From assembly GCF_016805985.1 (NCBI RefSeq), contig NZ_CP017661.1:434001-498000 (forward strand): a DNA stretch of 64,000 bases, read 5' to 3'. Made by a program: the position numbers and the translations under genes. Positions 28,171-36,745 of this stretch are shown one piece after another (position 1 is the stretch's first letter; every line of letters starts with the position of its first letter). Below the pieces are notes generated by a model. It had not been told where the DNA came from. It ran no database searches and worked only from the letters and a program-made list of their open reading frames with translations. This stretch comes from Microbacterium sp. JZ31 (GTDB lineage: Bacteria > Actinomycetota > Actinomycetes > Actinomycetales > Microbacteriaceae).

Positions 28171-29598
28171 ATGACCGCCCCCGCCGCCGTGGGTCTTCGC
28201 AGCGAGCGGGGACCCATCCTCCTGTCCGTGATGGTCGCGACGGGTCTCGTCGCGATCGACTCGACGGTTGTCGCCACCGCCGTTCCCTCGATCGTGGCCG
28301 ACGTCGGCGGCTACGAGGCCTTCCCGTGGCTCTTCTCGATCTACCTGCTGACGCAGTCGGTGCTCACTCCCGTGTACTCGAAGCTCGCGGATCAGCTCGG
28401 CCGCAAGCCCGTCCTGCTGTTCGGCATCGCGGTGTTCCTCGTGGGATCCGTGCTGTGCGGCATCGCGTGGGACATGCCCTCGCTCATCGCCTTCCGTGCC
28501 GTGCAGGGCCTCGGCGCGGGCGCCATCATGCCCATGACCGTGGTGATCGCGGGAGACATCTACACGGTGGCCGAGCGGGCGCGGGTGCAGGGCTACATCG
28601 CGAGCGTGTGGGGTGTGTCATCCGTGATCGGCCCGACCCTCGGAGGGCTGTTCTCGCAGCTCGACGCGTGGCGGTGGATCTTCCTGATCAACGTGCCGCT
28701 GTGCCTGCTCGCGTTCTGGCTGCTCGCGCGGAACTATCACGAGCAGCTGGAGCGCCGCCGTCACCGGATCGACTGGGCCGGTGCCGCGCTGCTGACCGCG
28801 GCGCTGACCCTCCTGCTGCTGGGCGTGCTCGAGGGCGGCGTCGCATGGGAGTGGACCTCGCCCACCTCGATCGGGGTGTTCGGCGCCGGAGCGGTGCTGC
28901 TCGTGCTGTTCGTGCTCGTCGAGCGCCGCGCGAGCGAGCCGGTCCTGCCGCTGTGGATCTTCACGCGTCCGGTCGTCGCGTCGACGGCGATGCTCAACCT
29001 GATCCTGGGCGGCGTGCTGATCGGATACACGGCCTACATCCCCACCTACCTCGAGGGCAGCGCGGGGGCGTCGCCGCTGCTCGCGGGCCTCGCGCTCGCG
29101 ACGCTCACCCTCGGATGGCCCGTGGCCGCCTCGATCTCGGGGCGCCTGTACCTGCGCTTCGGCTTCCGCCCGGTGATCATCTCCGGCACGGCGCTGGTCC
29201 TGGCGACCGCCGTCGGGATCGCCGTGCTGTCGCGCTGGCCGAGCATCTGGACGGTCGCGCTCATCCTGTTCGTCACGGGGCTCGGCTTCGGCTTCACCGC
29301 CGTGCCGTCGCTCGTGGCCGTGCAGTCGACCGTCGCGTGGCAGGAGCGCGGCGTCGCCTCGGGAACCGTGATGTTCTCCCGCTCCATCGGGCAGGCGCTC
29401 GTCGCGGCCGTGCTCGGCGCGATCTCCAACGGCATCGTCTCGCGGATGGGCGGCGAGGCCCACGACCCGGCCACCGTGATCGCGTCCTCCGGAGCGGTGT
29501 TCCTCGCCTCCGCGGTGCTCGCGGCGGCGATGTTCGGGCTCGCCTTCCTCGTCCCGCGCGGTGTCCCCACCGAGGATCGGCCCGACCGGGAGAGCTGA
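28171..29598 (+). CDS. MFS drug:proton antiporter, DHA2-like
   Basis: The protein has 475 residues with about 14 membrane helices. The conserved motif A-like loop SKLADQLGRKPVLL and motif C-like SVWGVSSVIGPTLGG mark an exporter of the EmrB/QacA group. Substrate unknown. The ATG at 28171 follows GAAAGGATGAATGG. It stands alone between the reductase and the convergent quinone reductase gene. Confidence 0.9.
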   Translation: MTAPAAVGLRSERGPILLSVMVATGLVAIDSTVVATAVPSIVADVGGYEAFPWLFSIYLLTQSVLTPVYSKLADQLGRKPVLLFGIAVFLVGSVLCGIAWDMPSLIAFRAVQGLGAGAIMPMTVVIAGDIYTVAERARVQGYIASVWGVSSVIGPTLGGLFSQLDAWRWIFLINVPLCLLAFWLLARNYHEQLERRRHRIDWAGAALLTAALTLLLLGVLEGGVAWEWTSPTSIGVFGAGAVLLVLFVLVERRASEPVLPLWIFTRPVVASTAMLNLILGGVLIGYTAYIPTYLEGSAGASPLLAGLALATLTLGWPVAASISGRLYLRFGFRPVIISGTALVLATAVGIAVLSRWPSIWTVALILFVTGLGFGFTAVPSLVAVQSTVAWQERGVASGTVMFSRSIGQALVAAVLGAISNGIVSRMGGEAHDPATVIASSGAVFLASAVLAAAMFGLAFLVPRGVPTEDRPDRES

Positions 29599-29655
29599 CC
29601 CCCGGGCTCTCCCGGTGCGCGGCCGCGGGGTGCGCTAGCCGATGGCGAATGCGCG

Positions 29656-30672
29656 TCAGTCGGCGGCGACGTCGATCAGCACCTTGCCGACCGCACCGTC
29701 CTCGACCGCGTCGTGTGCGGCGGCCGTGTCCTCGAGCGGGAAGTGGTGCAGCGGCAGGCCGCGCTCGTCCCCCACGGCGAAGGCGCCATCCGCGATCGCC
29801 GCCGTGATGTCCTCGGCGGCGGCCGCGAGCAGGTCCGGCGCGACCGTGTAGAGCAGGACGAACTGGTACCGCAGGTTCTTCGAGAACGTCGCGCGCACGG
29901 ACAGCGTCATCTCGTCGCCGCCGTTGTTGGCGTAGATCGCGATGGTCGCGCCGAGGGCGGCGACCTCGCGATCGAGGTCGGTGTTCTGAGCCGGCGCAAC
30001 CTCGACGATCTGGTCGACGCCGTCCGGAGCGAGCGACTGGATCTCCGCCGCCGCGTCGCCCTTCGTGTAGTCGACCGTGTGCGCGGCGCCCGCGGCGCGG
30101 GCGAGCTCGGCCTTCTCGGCGCTGCTGACCGTCGCGATCACGGTCGCGCCCGACCACGCCGCCAGCTGGATCGCGGCGTTGCCGACCGCACCGGCGCCGC
30201 CCTGGACGAGGACCGTGCGTCCGTCGAGCGCGCCGGGAGCGAGCCGCGTGACCGGTCCGGACGTGAGCAGCCGATGCGCGGTCACCACCGGTACGCCGAG
30301 CGAGGCGCCGAGGTCGAACGAGGCGCCTTCGGGCAGCCGCACGGCCTGGGCCTCGGGCACGATCGTGTACTCGGCGGCGGATCCGATGGGCCGGCCGCTC
30401 TGCGTCAGGTAGGTCCACACGCGGTCGCCGACCGCGAGACCGGTCACGCCGGCGCCCACCGCGTCGATCACGCCGCTGGCATCCTGCCCGGGCGAGATCT
30501 CGTCGAAGGCGAGCGGTCCCATGCCGCCCGCGCGGAACTTCCAGTCGGTCGGGTTCACTCCCGCGCGCACGACGCGGACCCGCACCTCGCCCTCGCCCGG
30601 CTCGGGCACGGGCCGCTCGACGAGGCGGAGGACGGAGGACGAACCGGTCTCGGAGTAGATGACAGCGCGCAT
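29656..30672 (-). CDS. Quinone oxidoreductase / zinc-independent MDR dehydrogenase
   Basis: The protein has 338 residues. The GroES-like half (SPGQDASGVIDAVGAGVTG) and the NADPH-binding loop VLVQGGAGAVGNAAIQLA (about 175-192) identify a medium-chain reductase of the quinone-reductase class. The structural zinc cysteines are missing. It reduces quinones or enones with NADPH; the exact substrate is unknown. It is followed on the same strand, away from it, by nothing coupled. Confidence 0.9.
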   Translation of the reverse strand: MRAVIYSETGSSSVLRLVERPVPEPGEGEVRVRVVRAGVNPTDWKFRAGGMGPLAFDEISPGQDASGVIDAVGAGVTGLAVGDRVWTYLTQSGRPIGSAAEYTIVPEAQAVRLPEGASFDLGASLGVPVVTAHRLLTSGPVTRLAPGALDGRTVLVQGGAGAVGNAAIQLAAWSGATVIATVSSAEKAELARAAGAAHTVDYTKGDAAAEIQSLAPDGVDQIVEVAPAQNTDLDREVAALGATIAIYANNGGDEMTLSVRATFSKNLRYQFVLLYTVAPDLLAAAAEDITAAIADGAFAVGDERGLPLHHFPLEDTAAAHDAVEDGAVGKVLIDVAAD

Positions 30673-30763
30673 GCTCTCACGCTACCGACGCCGGGCAGGC
30701 GCGGGGCCGGGCGAAGGGATCCGGCCGGACGCGGGGCGACGGGCGGTTGGAGGCGCGCGACGC

Positions 30764-31573
30764 TCAGGCCGTCGGACGCGGCGCGGCGCGCAGCGCGTCG
30801 ATCGAGGCGGCGAGCTCTTCCGGCGTTCCACCGGGTCGAGCGAGCACGGCGGTGGCGACGTCGACGAAGCGCCGGGCCGTCGCGCCGAGGCGCACCGCAC
30901 CCGGGACGAGGCCCTTCTCGTTGAGCACCCATGCGCCCGCGTCGGCGTGCCATGCGTGCGCGACCAGCAGCGCCGCGTGCGACAGGCACACGGCCACGTA
31001 CGTCGTGTCGGCGCGCGCCGCGCCCTTGCGGGCGGCCTCCAGCAGGAAGTCGACCTGCCACAGGCCGTCGAGCATCGCCTTCCGCAGCGGCTCGGGGTAG
31101 GGCGTCACCCGGGCGGTGAGGCCCTCGAGCACGCCGGCAGGGTCGCTCAGCGGGATGGCCGTCGCGACCTCACCCGCGTAGGACACGTCGAGGAACCCGA
31201 AGGGATGCCCCGGCTGCGGGTGGAAGGCGAACGCGCCGCGCGCGGCACGCTCGCACTGCTCCTCGACGCGGGCGACGTCCCGCAGGATCCAGTCGATCCG
31301 GGTGCCGTCCACCTCGAGCCATGCGCCGCCGTCCACCCACGGTCCCCAGCCGCCCGGGCCCGCGACCGGGACGGCGCGTCCCGTCACTCGTGCCGCCAGC
31401 GCGCCCAGCGCCGCCAGGTCCAGGTCGCCTGGGCGATAGTAGACGCCCAGGTCGAAGTCGGAGTCGGGCCGGTGCATGCCGCGCGCGCGGCTGCCTCCGA
31501 GCGTCACGGCGACCACGCCCGGAACCGCGGCCAGCGACTCGGCCATGTGCTGCAGGCCCCGCTGATCGATCAT
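30764..31573 (-). CDS. Nucleotidyltransferase (Pol beta superfamily)
   Basis: The protein has 269 residues. The signature GGSRARGMHRPDSDFDL (26-42) has the GGS loop and paired aspartates D39 and D41 that bind metal. The C-terminal part is helical and rich in Ala, as in aminoglycoside adenylyltransferase and DUF4037-like relatives. It transfers a nucleotide to an unknown acceptor. The ATG at 31573 is chosen because the signature would otherwise be preceded by a non-conserved stretch. Confidence 0.85.
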   Translation of the reverse strand: MIDQRGLQHMAESLAAVPGVVAVTLGGSRARGMHRPDSDFDLGVYYRPGDLDLAALGALAARVTGRAVPVAGPGGWGPWVDGGAWLEVDGTRIDWILRDVARVEEQCERAARGAFAFHPQPGHPFGFLDVSYAGEVATAIPLSDPAGVLEGLTARVTPYPEPLRKAMLDGLWQVDFLLEAARKGAARADTTYVAVCLSHAALLVAHAWHADAGAWVLNEKGLVPGAVRLGATARRFVDVATAVLARPGGTPEELAASIDALRAAPRPTA

Positions 31574-31665
31574 CCCTCCGAGCGTATCTCGGTGCACGGG
31601 ACCCGGCATTTGCCCCGAACTGCCGCCATCCGAGGCGGATAGCGGTCCATTCGGGGCAAACGGCG

Positions 31666-32451
31666 TCAATAGGACGCGCGGCCCTCGCCGTCGCCGGCGG
31701 GGAGGAACGTACGGGCCAGCCGCTCCGCGCCGCGGGCGGCGAGGCCCACGTCGGCGCCCACGAGCACGAAGCGCGCGCCCGCCTCGACGTAGGCGCGGGC
31801 GGCCGACTCCACGAACGCGTTCACGCCGACGGGCTTGCCCGCCGCGCGGACGCCCGCGAACGCCCGCTCGACCGCTGCGACGACATCCGGATGCGTCTGC
31901 CGCCCGATCAGCCCCATGGACGCGGCGAGGTCACTCGGCCCGACGAAGACGCCGTCGATGCCGTCCACCGCCGCGATCGCCTCCGCGTTCTGGACGCCCT
32001 CGGCCGTCTCGATCTGCACGATCACCGACGTGTACTCCGCCGCGTTCTGGAGGTAGTCGTCGACGCGGTTCCAGCGGCCGGAGCGCGCGAGCGCGTTGCC
32101 CACGCCGCGGTGTCCGCGCGGCGGGTACGACGCGTGCGCGACGGCGGCCTCGGCCTCCGCCGCGGTGGACACCATCGGCACCATGATCGTCTGCGCACCG
32201 AGGTCGAGCACCTGCTTGATCCACACGGCGTCGTTCGCGGGCACGCGCACGACCGTCGTGGCGGGGTAGGCCGCCGCGACCTGCAACATCGCCTGGGTCT
32301 CGCTCAGCCCGATGGGCCCGTGCTCCATGTCGATCATGAGCCAGTCGAGGCCCGAGTCGGCCATGATCTCCGCCATGACGGGCGAGCCCGAGCAGATCCA
32401 GCCGCCGTACAGCGGGCGGTCCGCCTGCGCGATCCGGTGGCGCAAGGTCAT
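31666..32451 (-). CDS. hpaI: 4-hydroxy-2-oxoheptanedioate aldolase (HpaI type)
   Basis: The protein has 261 residues and belongs to the class II HpcH/HpaI aldolases. Expected active-site residues are Arg69, His44 (DMEHGP), Glu148 and Asp174 (VGPSDLA). It splits 4-hydroxy-2-oxoheptanedioate to pyruvate and succinic semialdehyde, the final step of homoprotocatechuate meta cleavage. ATG 32451 overlaps the hpaH stop (ATGA); ATG 32463 would add four residues. Confidence 0.93.
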   Translation of the reverse strand: MTLRHRIAQADRPLYGGWICSGSPVMAEIMADSGLDWLMIDMEHGPIGLSETQAMLQVAAAYPATTVVRVPANDAVWIKQVLDLGAQTIMVPMVSTAAEAEAAVAHASYPPRGHRGVGNALARSGRWNRVDDYLQNAAEYTSVIVQIETAEGVQNAEAIAAVDGIDGVFVGPSDLAASMGLIGRQTHPDVVAAVERAFAGVRAAGKPVGVNAFVESAARAYVEAGARFVLVGADVGLAARGAERLARTFLPAGDGEGRASY

Positions 32452-33233
32452 CGGAAGCTGCATGCGATCGTCCCCATCCGTCCGTAGTCCGCCAGGATGC
32501 TGTCGCCCGCCTCGGCCCACACGGGGCGGGTGAAGGACCCCGCCAGGATGATCTCGCCCGCCTCGAGGCGGTCGCCGTGCCGGTGCATCTTGTTCGCGAG
32601 CCACGCCACGCCCTGGCCGGGATGGCCGAGCACGCCGCCCGAGACGCCCGTCTCCTCGATCGTCTCGTTGCGGTAGAGCATCGCGCCCACCCAGCGCAGG
32701 TCGATGTCGTCCGGACGCATGGGCCGGCCGCCCAGCACCATGCCGCCGTACGCGGCGTTGTCGCTGATGGTGTCGACGATCGTCCGGCCCTCCATCTCGA
32801 TGTGCGAGTTGAGCACCTCGAGCGCGGGAGTGACGTACTCGGTCGCGCGCAGCACGTCGAACAGCGTGCACGCCGGGCCCTCGAGCGGGGCCTTCAGCAC
32901 GAACGCGAGCTCGACCTCGATCCGGATGTTCGAGAAGTCGCCCGCCGGGATCACCGCGCCCGACTCCCACACCGTGTCGTCGAACATCACGCCGTAGTCC
33001 GGCTCCGTGATGCCCGTCGCCTGCTGCATGGCCTTGGACGTCAGGCCGATCTTGCGGCCCACGAGGCGGCGGCCCGCCGCGACCTGCGCGTCGCGCCAGA
33101 TGCCCTGGATCGCATACGAGTCCTCGATGGTGGCGTCCGGGAAGCGCGCGGTGATGCGCGGGATGACGCCGTGCATCCGGTCCGCCTCCGCGAGCTCCGC
33201 TGCCAGCTGCGCGATCTGATCCTGCGTCAGCAT
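32448..33233 (-). CDS. hpaH: 2-oxo-hept-4-ene-1,7-dioate hydratase
   Basis: The protein has 261 residues. The fumarylacetoacetase-like fold is shown by KIGLTSKAMQ, EVELAFVLK and ALEVLNSHIE. It adds water to the 2-oxo-hept-4-enedioate formed by HpaG and supplies the substrate of HpaI. It starts two bases after hpaD ends and overlaps hpaI by four bases, so the three are tightly coupled. Confidence 0.92.
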   Translation of the reverse strand: MLTQDQIAQLAAELAEADRMHGVIPRITARFPDATIEDSYAIQGIWRDAQVAAGRRLVGRKIGLTSKAMQQATGITEPDYGVMFDDTVWESGAVIPAGDFSNIRIEVELAFVLKAPLEGPACTLFDVLRATEYVTPALEVLNSHIEMEGRTIVDTISDNAAYGGMVLGGRPMRPDDIDLRWVGAMLYRNETIEETGVSGGVLGHPGQGVAWLANKMHRHGDRLEAGEIILAGSFTRPVWAEAGDSILADYGRMGTIACSFR

Positions 33234-33235
33234 GA

Positions 33236-34408
33236 TCAGAGCTGGTGCCCGAGTTTGTACTCGCCCTGCTTCCACGACGGCATCTCCTGCTCGTCGTCGG
33301 GGCGGGTGTAGGAGAAGCCGTCGGCGCCGATCGTGACCGCCATCTCGCTCTTGTCCTCGCGCGCGACGACCGGCTGCGGGTTGCCGTCGAGATCGAGCAC
33401 GAGCGACGCCTCCGTGTACCAGCTGGGCACCACCGGGTTGCCCCAGAAGTCGCGGCGCTGGTTGTCGTGCACGTCCCACGTCACGACCGGGTTGTCGGGG
33501 TCGCCCGTGTAGTAGTCCTGCGTGTAGATCTCCACGCGGTGCCCGTCGGGATCGCGCAGGTACAGGTAGAACGCGTTCGAGACGCCGTGGCGGCCCGGTC
33601 CGCGCTCGATCGCGTCCGAGCGGCGCAGGGCGCCGAGCTTGTCGCAGATCGCGAGGATGTTGTGCTTCTCGTGCGTCGCGAACGCGACGTGGTGCATGCG
33701 CGGGCCGTCGCCACCGGTCGTCGCTGTGTCGTGCACGGTCGGCTTGCGGCGCATCCACGCGGCGTAGACGGTGCCGTCGGCGTCCTGGATGTCCTCCGTC
33801 ACGCGGAAGCCCAGGTCCTGGTAGTGCCGCACGGCGCGGGGCACATCCGGCGTCACCTGGTTGAAGTGATCGAGGCGGACGAGCTCGCCCGGGATCTGCA
33901 GGTCGTAGCGCCACGACAGGCGCTCGGTGTGCTCGCTGAAGTGGAAGAACTCGTACGGGAAGCCGAGCGGGTCCTCCACCCGCACCGAGTCGCCGATGCC
34001 CTTCGTGAAGCCCTCGGGCCGGCGGAGGACGCGGCAGCCGAGCTCCTCGTAGAACGCGACGGCCTTGTCGAGGTCCTCGGGCGTGCGCACACGGTACGAG
34101 AACGCCGCGACGCCCGCGACGGGTCCCTTGCGCAGCACGAGGTTGTGGTGGATGAACTCCTCGGTGGAGCGCAGGTAGATCGCCTCGTCGTCCTCCTCGG
34201 TGACGTGCAGGCCCAGGATGTCGACGTAGAACGCGCGCGACGCGGCGAGATCCGTCACGACGAGGTCCATGTACGCGCACCTCAGGATGTCCGGCGCGGG
34301 CGCCGTCGGCGTCGCGACCGGGTTCGCGGGCTCGATCGGGGCCTCCTGCGACACGTAGAAGCCCGACGACGTGAGCGTGCCGCGGCGGTCGGTGGATTCG
34401 GTTGTCAT
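33236..34408 (-). CDS. hpaD: Homoprotocatechuate 2,3-dioxygenase
   Basis: The protein has 390 residues, made of two VOC modules. Iron or manganese ligands are His181 (RLDHFNQV), His240 (RMHHVAF) and Glu293 (HRVEIYT), each exactly 26 residues further than His155, His214 and Glu267 of the characterised Brevibacterium fuscum enzyme. It opens the ring of 3,4-dihydroxyphenylacetate. The N-terminal 40 residues are an extra tail. Confidence 0.95.
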   Translation of the reverse strand: MTTESTDRRGTLTSSGFYVSQEAPIEPANPVATPTAPAPDILRCAYMDLVVTDLAASRAFYVDILGLHVTEEDDEAIYLRSTEEFIHHNLVLRKGPVAGVAAFSYRVRTPEDLDKAVAFYEELGCRVLRRPEGFTKGIGDSVRVEDPLGFPYEFFHFSEHTERLSWRYDLQIPGELVRLDHFNQVTPDVPRAVRHYQDLGFRVTEDIQDADGTVYAAWMRRKPTVHDTATTGGDGPRMHHVAFATHEKHNILAICDKLGALRRSDAIERGPGRHGVSNAFYLYLRDPDGHRVEIYTQDYYTGDPDNPVVTWDVHDNQRRDFWGNPVVPSWYTEASLVLDLDGNPQPVVAREDKSEMAVTIGADGFSYTRPDDEQEMPSWKQGEYKLGHQL

Positions 34409-34442
34409 GTCAGCGTCCTTGCTTTCTCTGGTCGGGTCACCT

Positions 34443-34541
34443 GTTCGCTGAGCGAGGGAGCGGAGCGACCGAGTCGAAACGGTGCAACGGTGCCGTGGCG
34501 ATGTTCAGTCGTTTCGACTCGTTCCGCTCGCTCGACGAACG
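34443..34541. repeat. Imperfect inverted repeat between hpaE and hpaD
   Basis: Left arm 34443-34481 and right arm 34510-34541 are near-complementary (both contain GTCGAAACG or its complement and a GCTCGCTC/GAGCGAG core). Repeats of this shape occur in many copies in related genomes, as far as I recall. It may form a transcript hairpin that changes the relative levels of hpaE and hpaD. Confidence 0.7.
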
Positions 34542-34563
34542 GTGGGTGAGGGGGTGGAGGCGG

Positions 34564-36075
34564 TCAGGCCTTGCCGAAGGTCGGGTTGTGCACCTTGCCG
34601 AGCGTGATGTGAACGGCCTGCTGGTCGGTGTAGAAGTCGATCGAGCGGTAGCCGCCCTCGTGGCCGAGGCCCGAGGCCTTGACGCCGCCGAACGGGGTGC
34701 GCAGGTCGCGCACGTTGTTGGAGTTGAGCCACACCATGCCGGCCTCGACCGCCTGCGAGAAGTTGTGGGCGCGCTTGAGGTCGTTCGTCCAGATGTAGGC
34801 TGCGAGGCCGTACTTCGTGTCGTTCGCGAGCTCGAGCGCCTCCTCGTCGGTGTCGAACGGCGTGATGGCGACGACCGGGCCGAAGATCTCCTCCTGGAAG
34901 ATGCGCGCATCCGGCTTCACGTCGGCGAACACGGTCGGGGCGACGAAGTTGCCCTCGTCGAAGCCCTCCGGACGGCCGCCGCCCGCGACGAGGCGGCCTT
35001 CGCTCTTGCCGATCTCGACGTACGACATCACCTTGTCGTAGTGCTCGGGGTGCACGAGCGCACCGACCTCGGTGGCGGGGTCGTGCGGGTAGCCGACCTT
35101 CACGCGCTGGGCCTGCGCCGCGTAGCGCTCCACGAACTCGTCGTAGATGTCGCGCTGGACGAGGATGCGGGATCCGGCCGTGCAGCGCTCGCCGTTGAGG
35201 GAGAAGACGCCGAAGATCGTCGCGTCGACCGCGGCCTCGAGGTCGGCGTCGGCGAAGACGACGGCGGGCGACTTGCCGCCGAGCTCCATCGACAGGCCCT
35301 TCAGGTAGGGGGCCGCGTTGCCGAAGATGATCTGCCCCGTGCGGCTCTCGCCCGTGAAGGAGATGAGCGGCACGTCCGGGTGCTTCACGAGCGCGTCGCC
35401 GGCGTCCTCGCCGAAGCCGTGCACGATGTTGAACACGCCCTCGGGAAGGCCCGCCTCCTCGAAGATGCCGGCCCACAGCGACGCCGACAGCGGCGTGAAC
35501 TCGGCGGGCTTCAGCACGACGGTGTTGCCGGTCGCGAGCGCGGGCCCGAGCTTCCACGACTCGAGCATGAACGGCGTGTTCCACGGCGTGATCAGGCCCG
35601 CGACGCCGATCGGCTTGCGGTTGACGTAGTTGATCTGCCGGCCGGGCACCTTGAAGGTGTCGTCGGCCTGGGCGACGATCAGGTCGGCGAAGAAGCGGAA
35701 GTTCTCGGCCGCGCGGCGGGCCTGGCCGAGCGCCTGCGTGATGGGCAGGCCCGAGTCGAACGACTCGAGCTCGGCGAGACGGGCGTCGCGCGACTCGACG
35801 ATGTCGGCGATCCGGTGCAGGATGCGCGAACGCTCGCGCGGCAGCATCTTCGGCCAGGGCCCCTCGCGGAAGGCGGTGCGGGCGGCGGCGACGGCGGCGT
35901 CGATGTCGGCCTTCTTGCCCGCGGCGGCCTGGATGTAGGTCTCGTTCGACACGGGATCGAGCACGTCGAACGTGTCGCCGTCCTGCGAGTCGACGTGCTT
36001 CCCGCCGATGTAGTGCTGGATCTTCTCCGGCAGGTCGGCGGGCACGTGACGCTGGGTGTAGTCGGGGGTGCTCAT
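34564..36075 (-). CDS. hpaE: 5-carboxymethyl-2-hydroxymuconate semialdehyde dehydrogenase
   Basis: The protein has 503 residues and is an aldehyde dehydrogenase with catalytic Cys298 (LNGERCTAG), Glu264 (MELGGKSP) and Asn166 (TPWNTPF). Context identifies it as the enzyme that oxidises the ring-cleavage semialdehyde to the diacid. It sits between gntR and hpaD on the same strand. Confidence 0.94.
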   Translation of the reverse strand: MSTPDYTQRHVPADLPEKIQHYIGGKHVDSQDGDTFDVLDPVSNETYIQAAAGKKADIDAAVAAARTAFREGPWPKMLPRERSRILHRIADIVESRDARLAELESFDSGLPITQALGQARRAAENFRFFADLIVAQADDTFKVPGRQINYVNRKPIGVAGLITPWNTPFMLESWKLGPALATGNTVVLKPAEFTPLSASLWAGIFEEAGLPEGVFNIVHGFGEDAGDALVKHPDVPLISFTGESRTGQIIFGNAAPYLKGLSMELGGKSPAVVFADADLEAAVDATIFGVFSLNGERCTAGSRILVQRDIYDEFVERYAAQAQRVKVGYPHDPATEVGALVHPEHYDKVMSYVEIGKSEGRLVAGGGRPEGFDEGNFVAPTVFADVKPDARIFQEEIFGPVVAITPFDTDEEALELANDTKYGLAAYIWTNDLKRAHNFSQAVEAGMVWLNSNNVRDLRTPFGGVKASGLGHEGGYRSIDFYTDQQAVHITLGKVHNPTFGKA

Positions 36076-36094
36076 GGGATTCCTCCGTCGGGGG

Positions 36095-36745
36095 TCAGTG
36101 GTCTGCCAGATAGGCGTTCATGGTGCGCCAGCGGTGCTGTCGCGCGGCCATCTCGATCTCGAGCGGGTCGGCCCCCGAGCGGATGAGCTCGAGGATCTCC
36201 GCGTGCTCGCGCACCGACTCGTGCGCGCGGCCGGGCACGTACGCGAAGGTCGAGTCGATCAGCCCGTGCAGGCGGGTCCAGCCGCGGTGCACGAGGTCGA
36301 GGATGTGCGGATTGGGGCACGGCTCGTACAGCACCGAGTGGAACTCTCGGTTGAGCCGCGTGAACGCGATCGGATCGAAGTCGTCGAGCAGCGCGACGAG
36401 CCGCGTGTTCACGGCCGCGGCGCGATCGAGGTCCGCGCCGCCGAGCAGGGGAGCGGACAGCGCCGTCGCGACGCCCTCGACGACGCCGAGCGTCTGCATC
36501 GAGTGCGCGTACTCGGCGCGGTCGACCAGTGCCACCCGGGCGCCGACGTTGCGCTCGAACTCGACGAGACCCTCGGCCTCCAGGCGGCGGATCGCCTCGC
36601 GCACCGGCACGACGCTCATGCCGAGCGCGTCCGCGATCGGGCCCAGCACCAGGCGGTAGCCGGGGCCGTACTCGCGCTGCGAGATCCGCTGCCGGATCCA
36701 GTCGTACGCGCGCTGCGACTTGCTCGCGCTCTCGACGGTCGTCAT
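36095..36745 (-). CDS. GntR-type regulator of the hpa operon
   Basis: The protein has 216 residues. The N-terminal winged helix is RLVLGPIADALGMSVVPVREAIRRLEAEGLV; the FCD domain follows, with FTRLNREFHSVLYEP and HAEILELIRSG. It is coded inside the hpa operon, and its ATG overlaps the hpaG stop (ATGA). It probably binds the inverted repeat at the operon promoter and is released by an aromatic intermediate. The effector is not known. Confidence 0.88.
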   Translation of the reverse strand: MTTVESASKSQRAYDWIRQRISQREYGPGYRLVLGPIADALGMSVVPVREAIRRLEAEGLVEFERNVGARVALVDRAEYAHSMQTLGVVEGVATALSAPLLGGADLDRAAAVNTRLVALLDDFDPIAFTRLNREFHSVLYEPCPNPHILDLVHRGWTRLHGLIDSTFAYVPGRAHESVREHAEILELIRSGADPLEIEMAARQHRWRTMNAYLADH

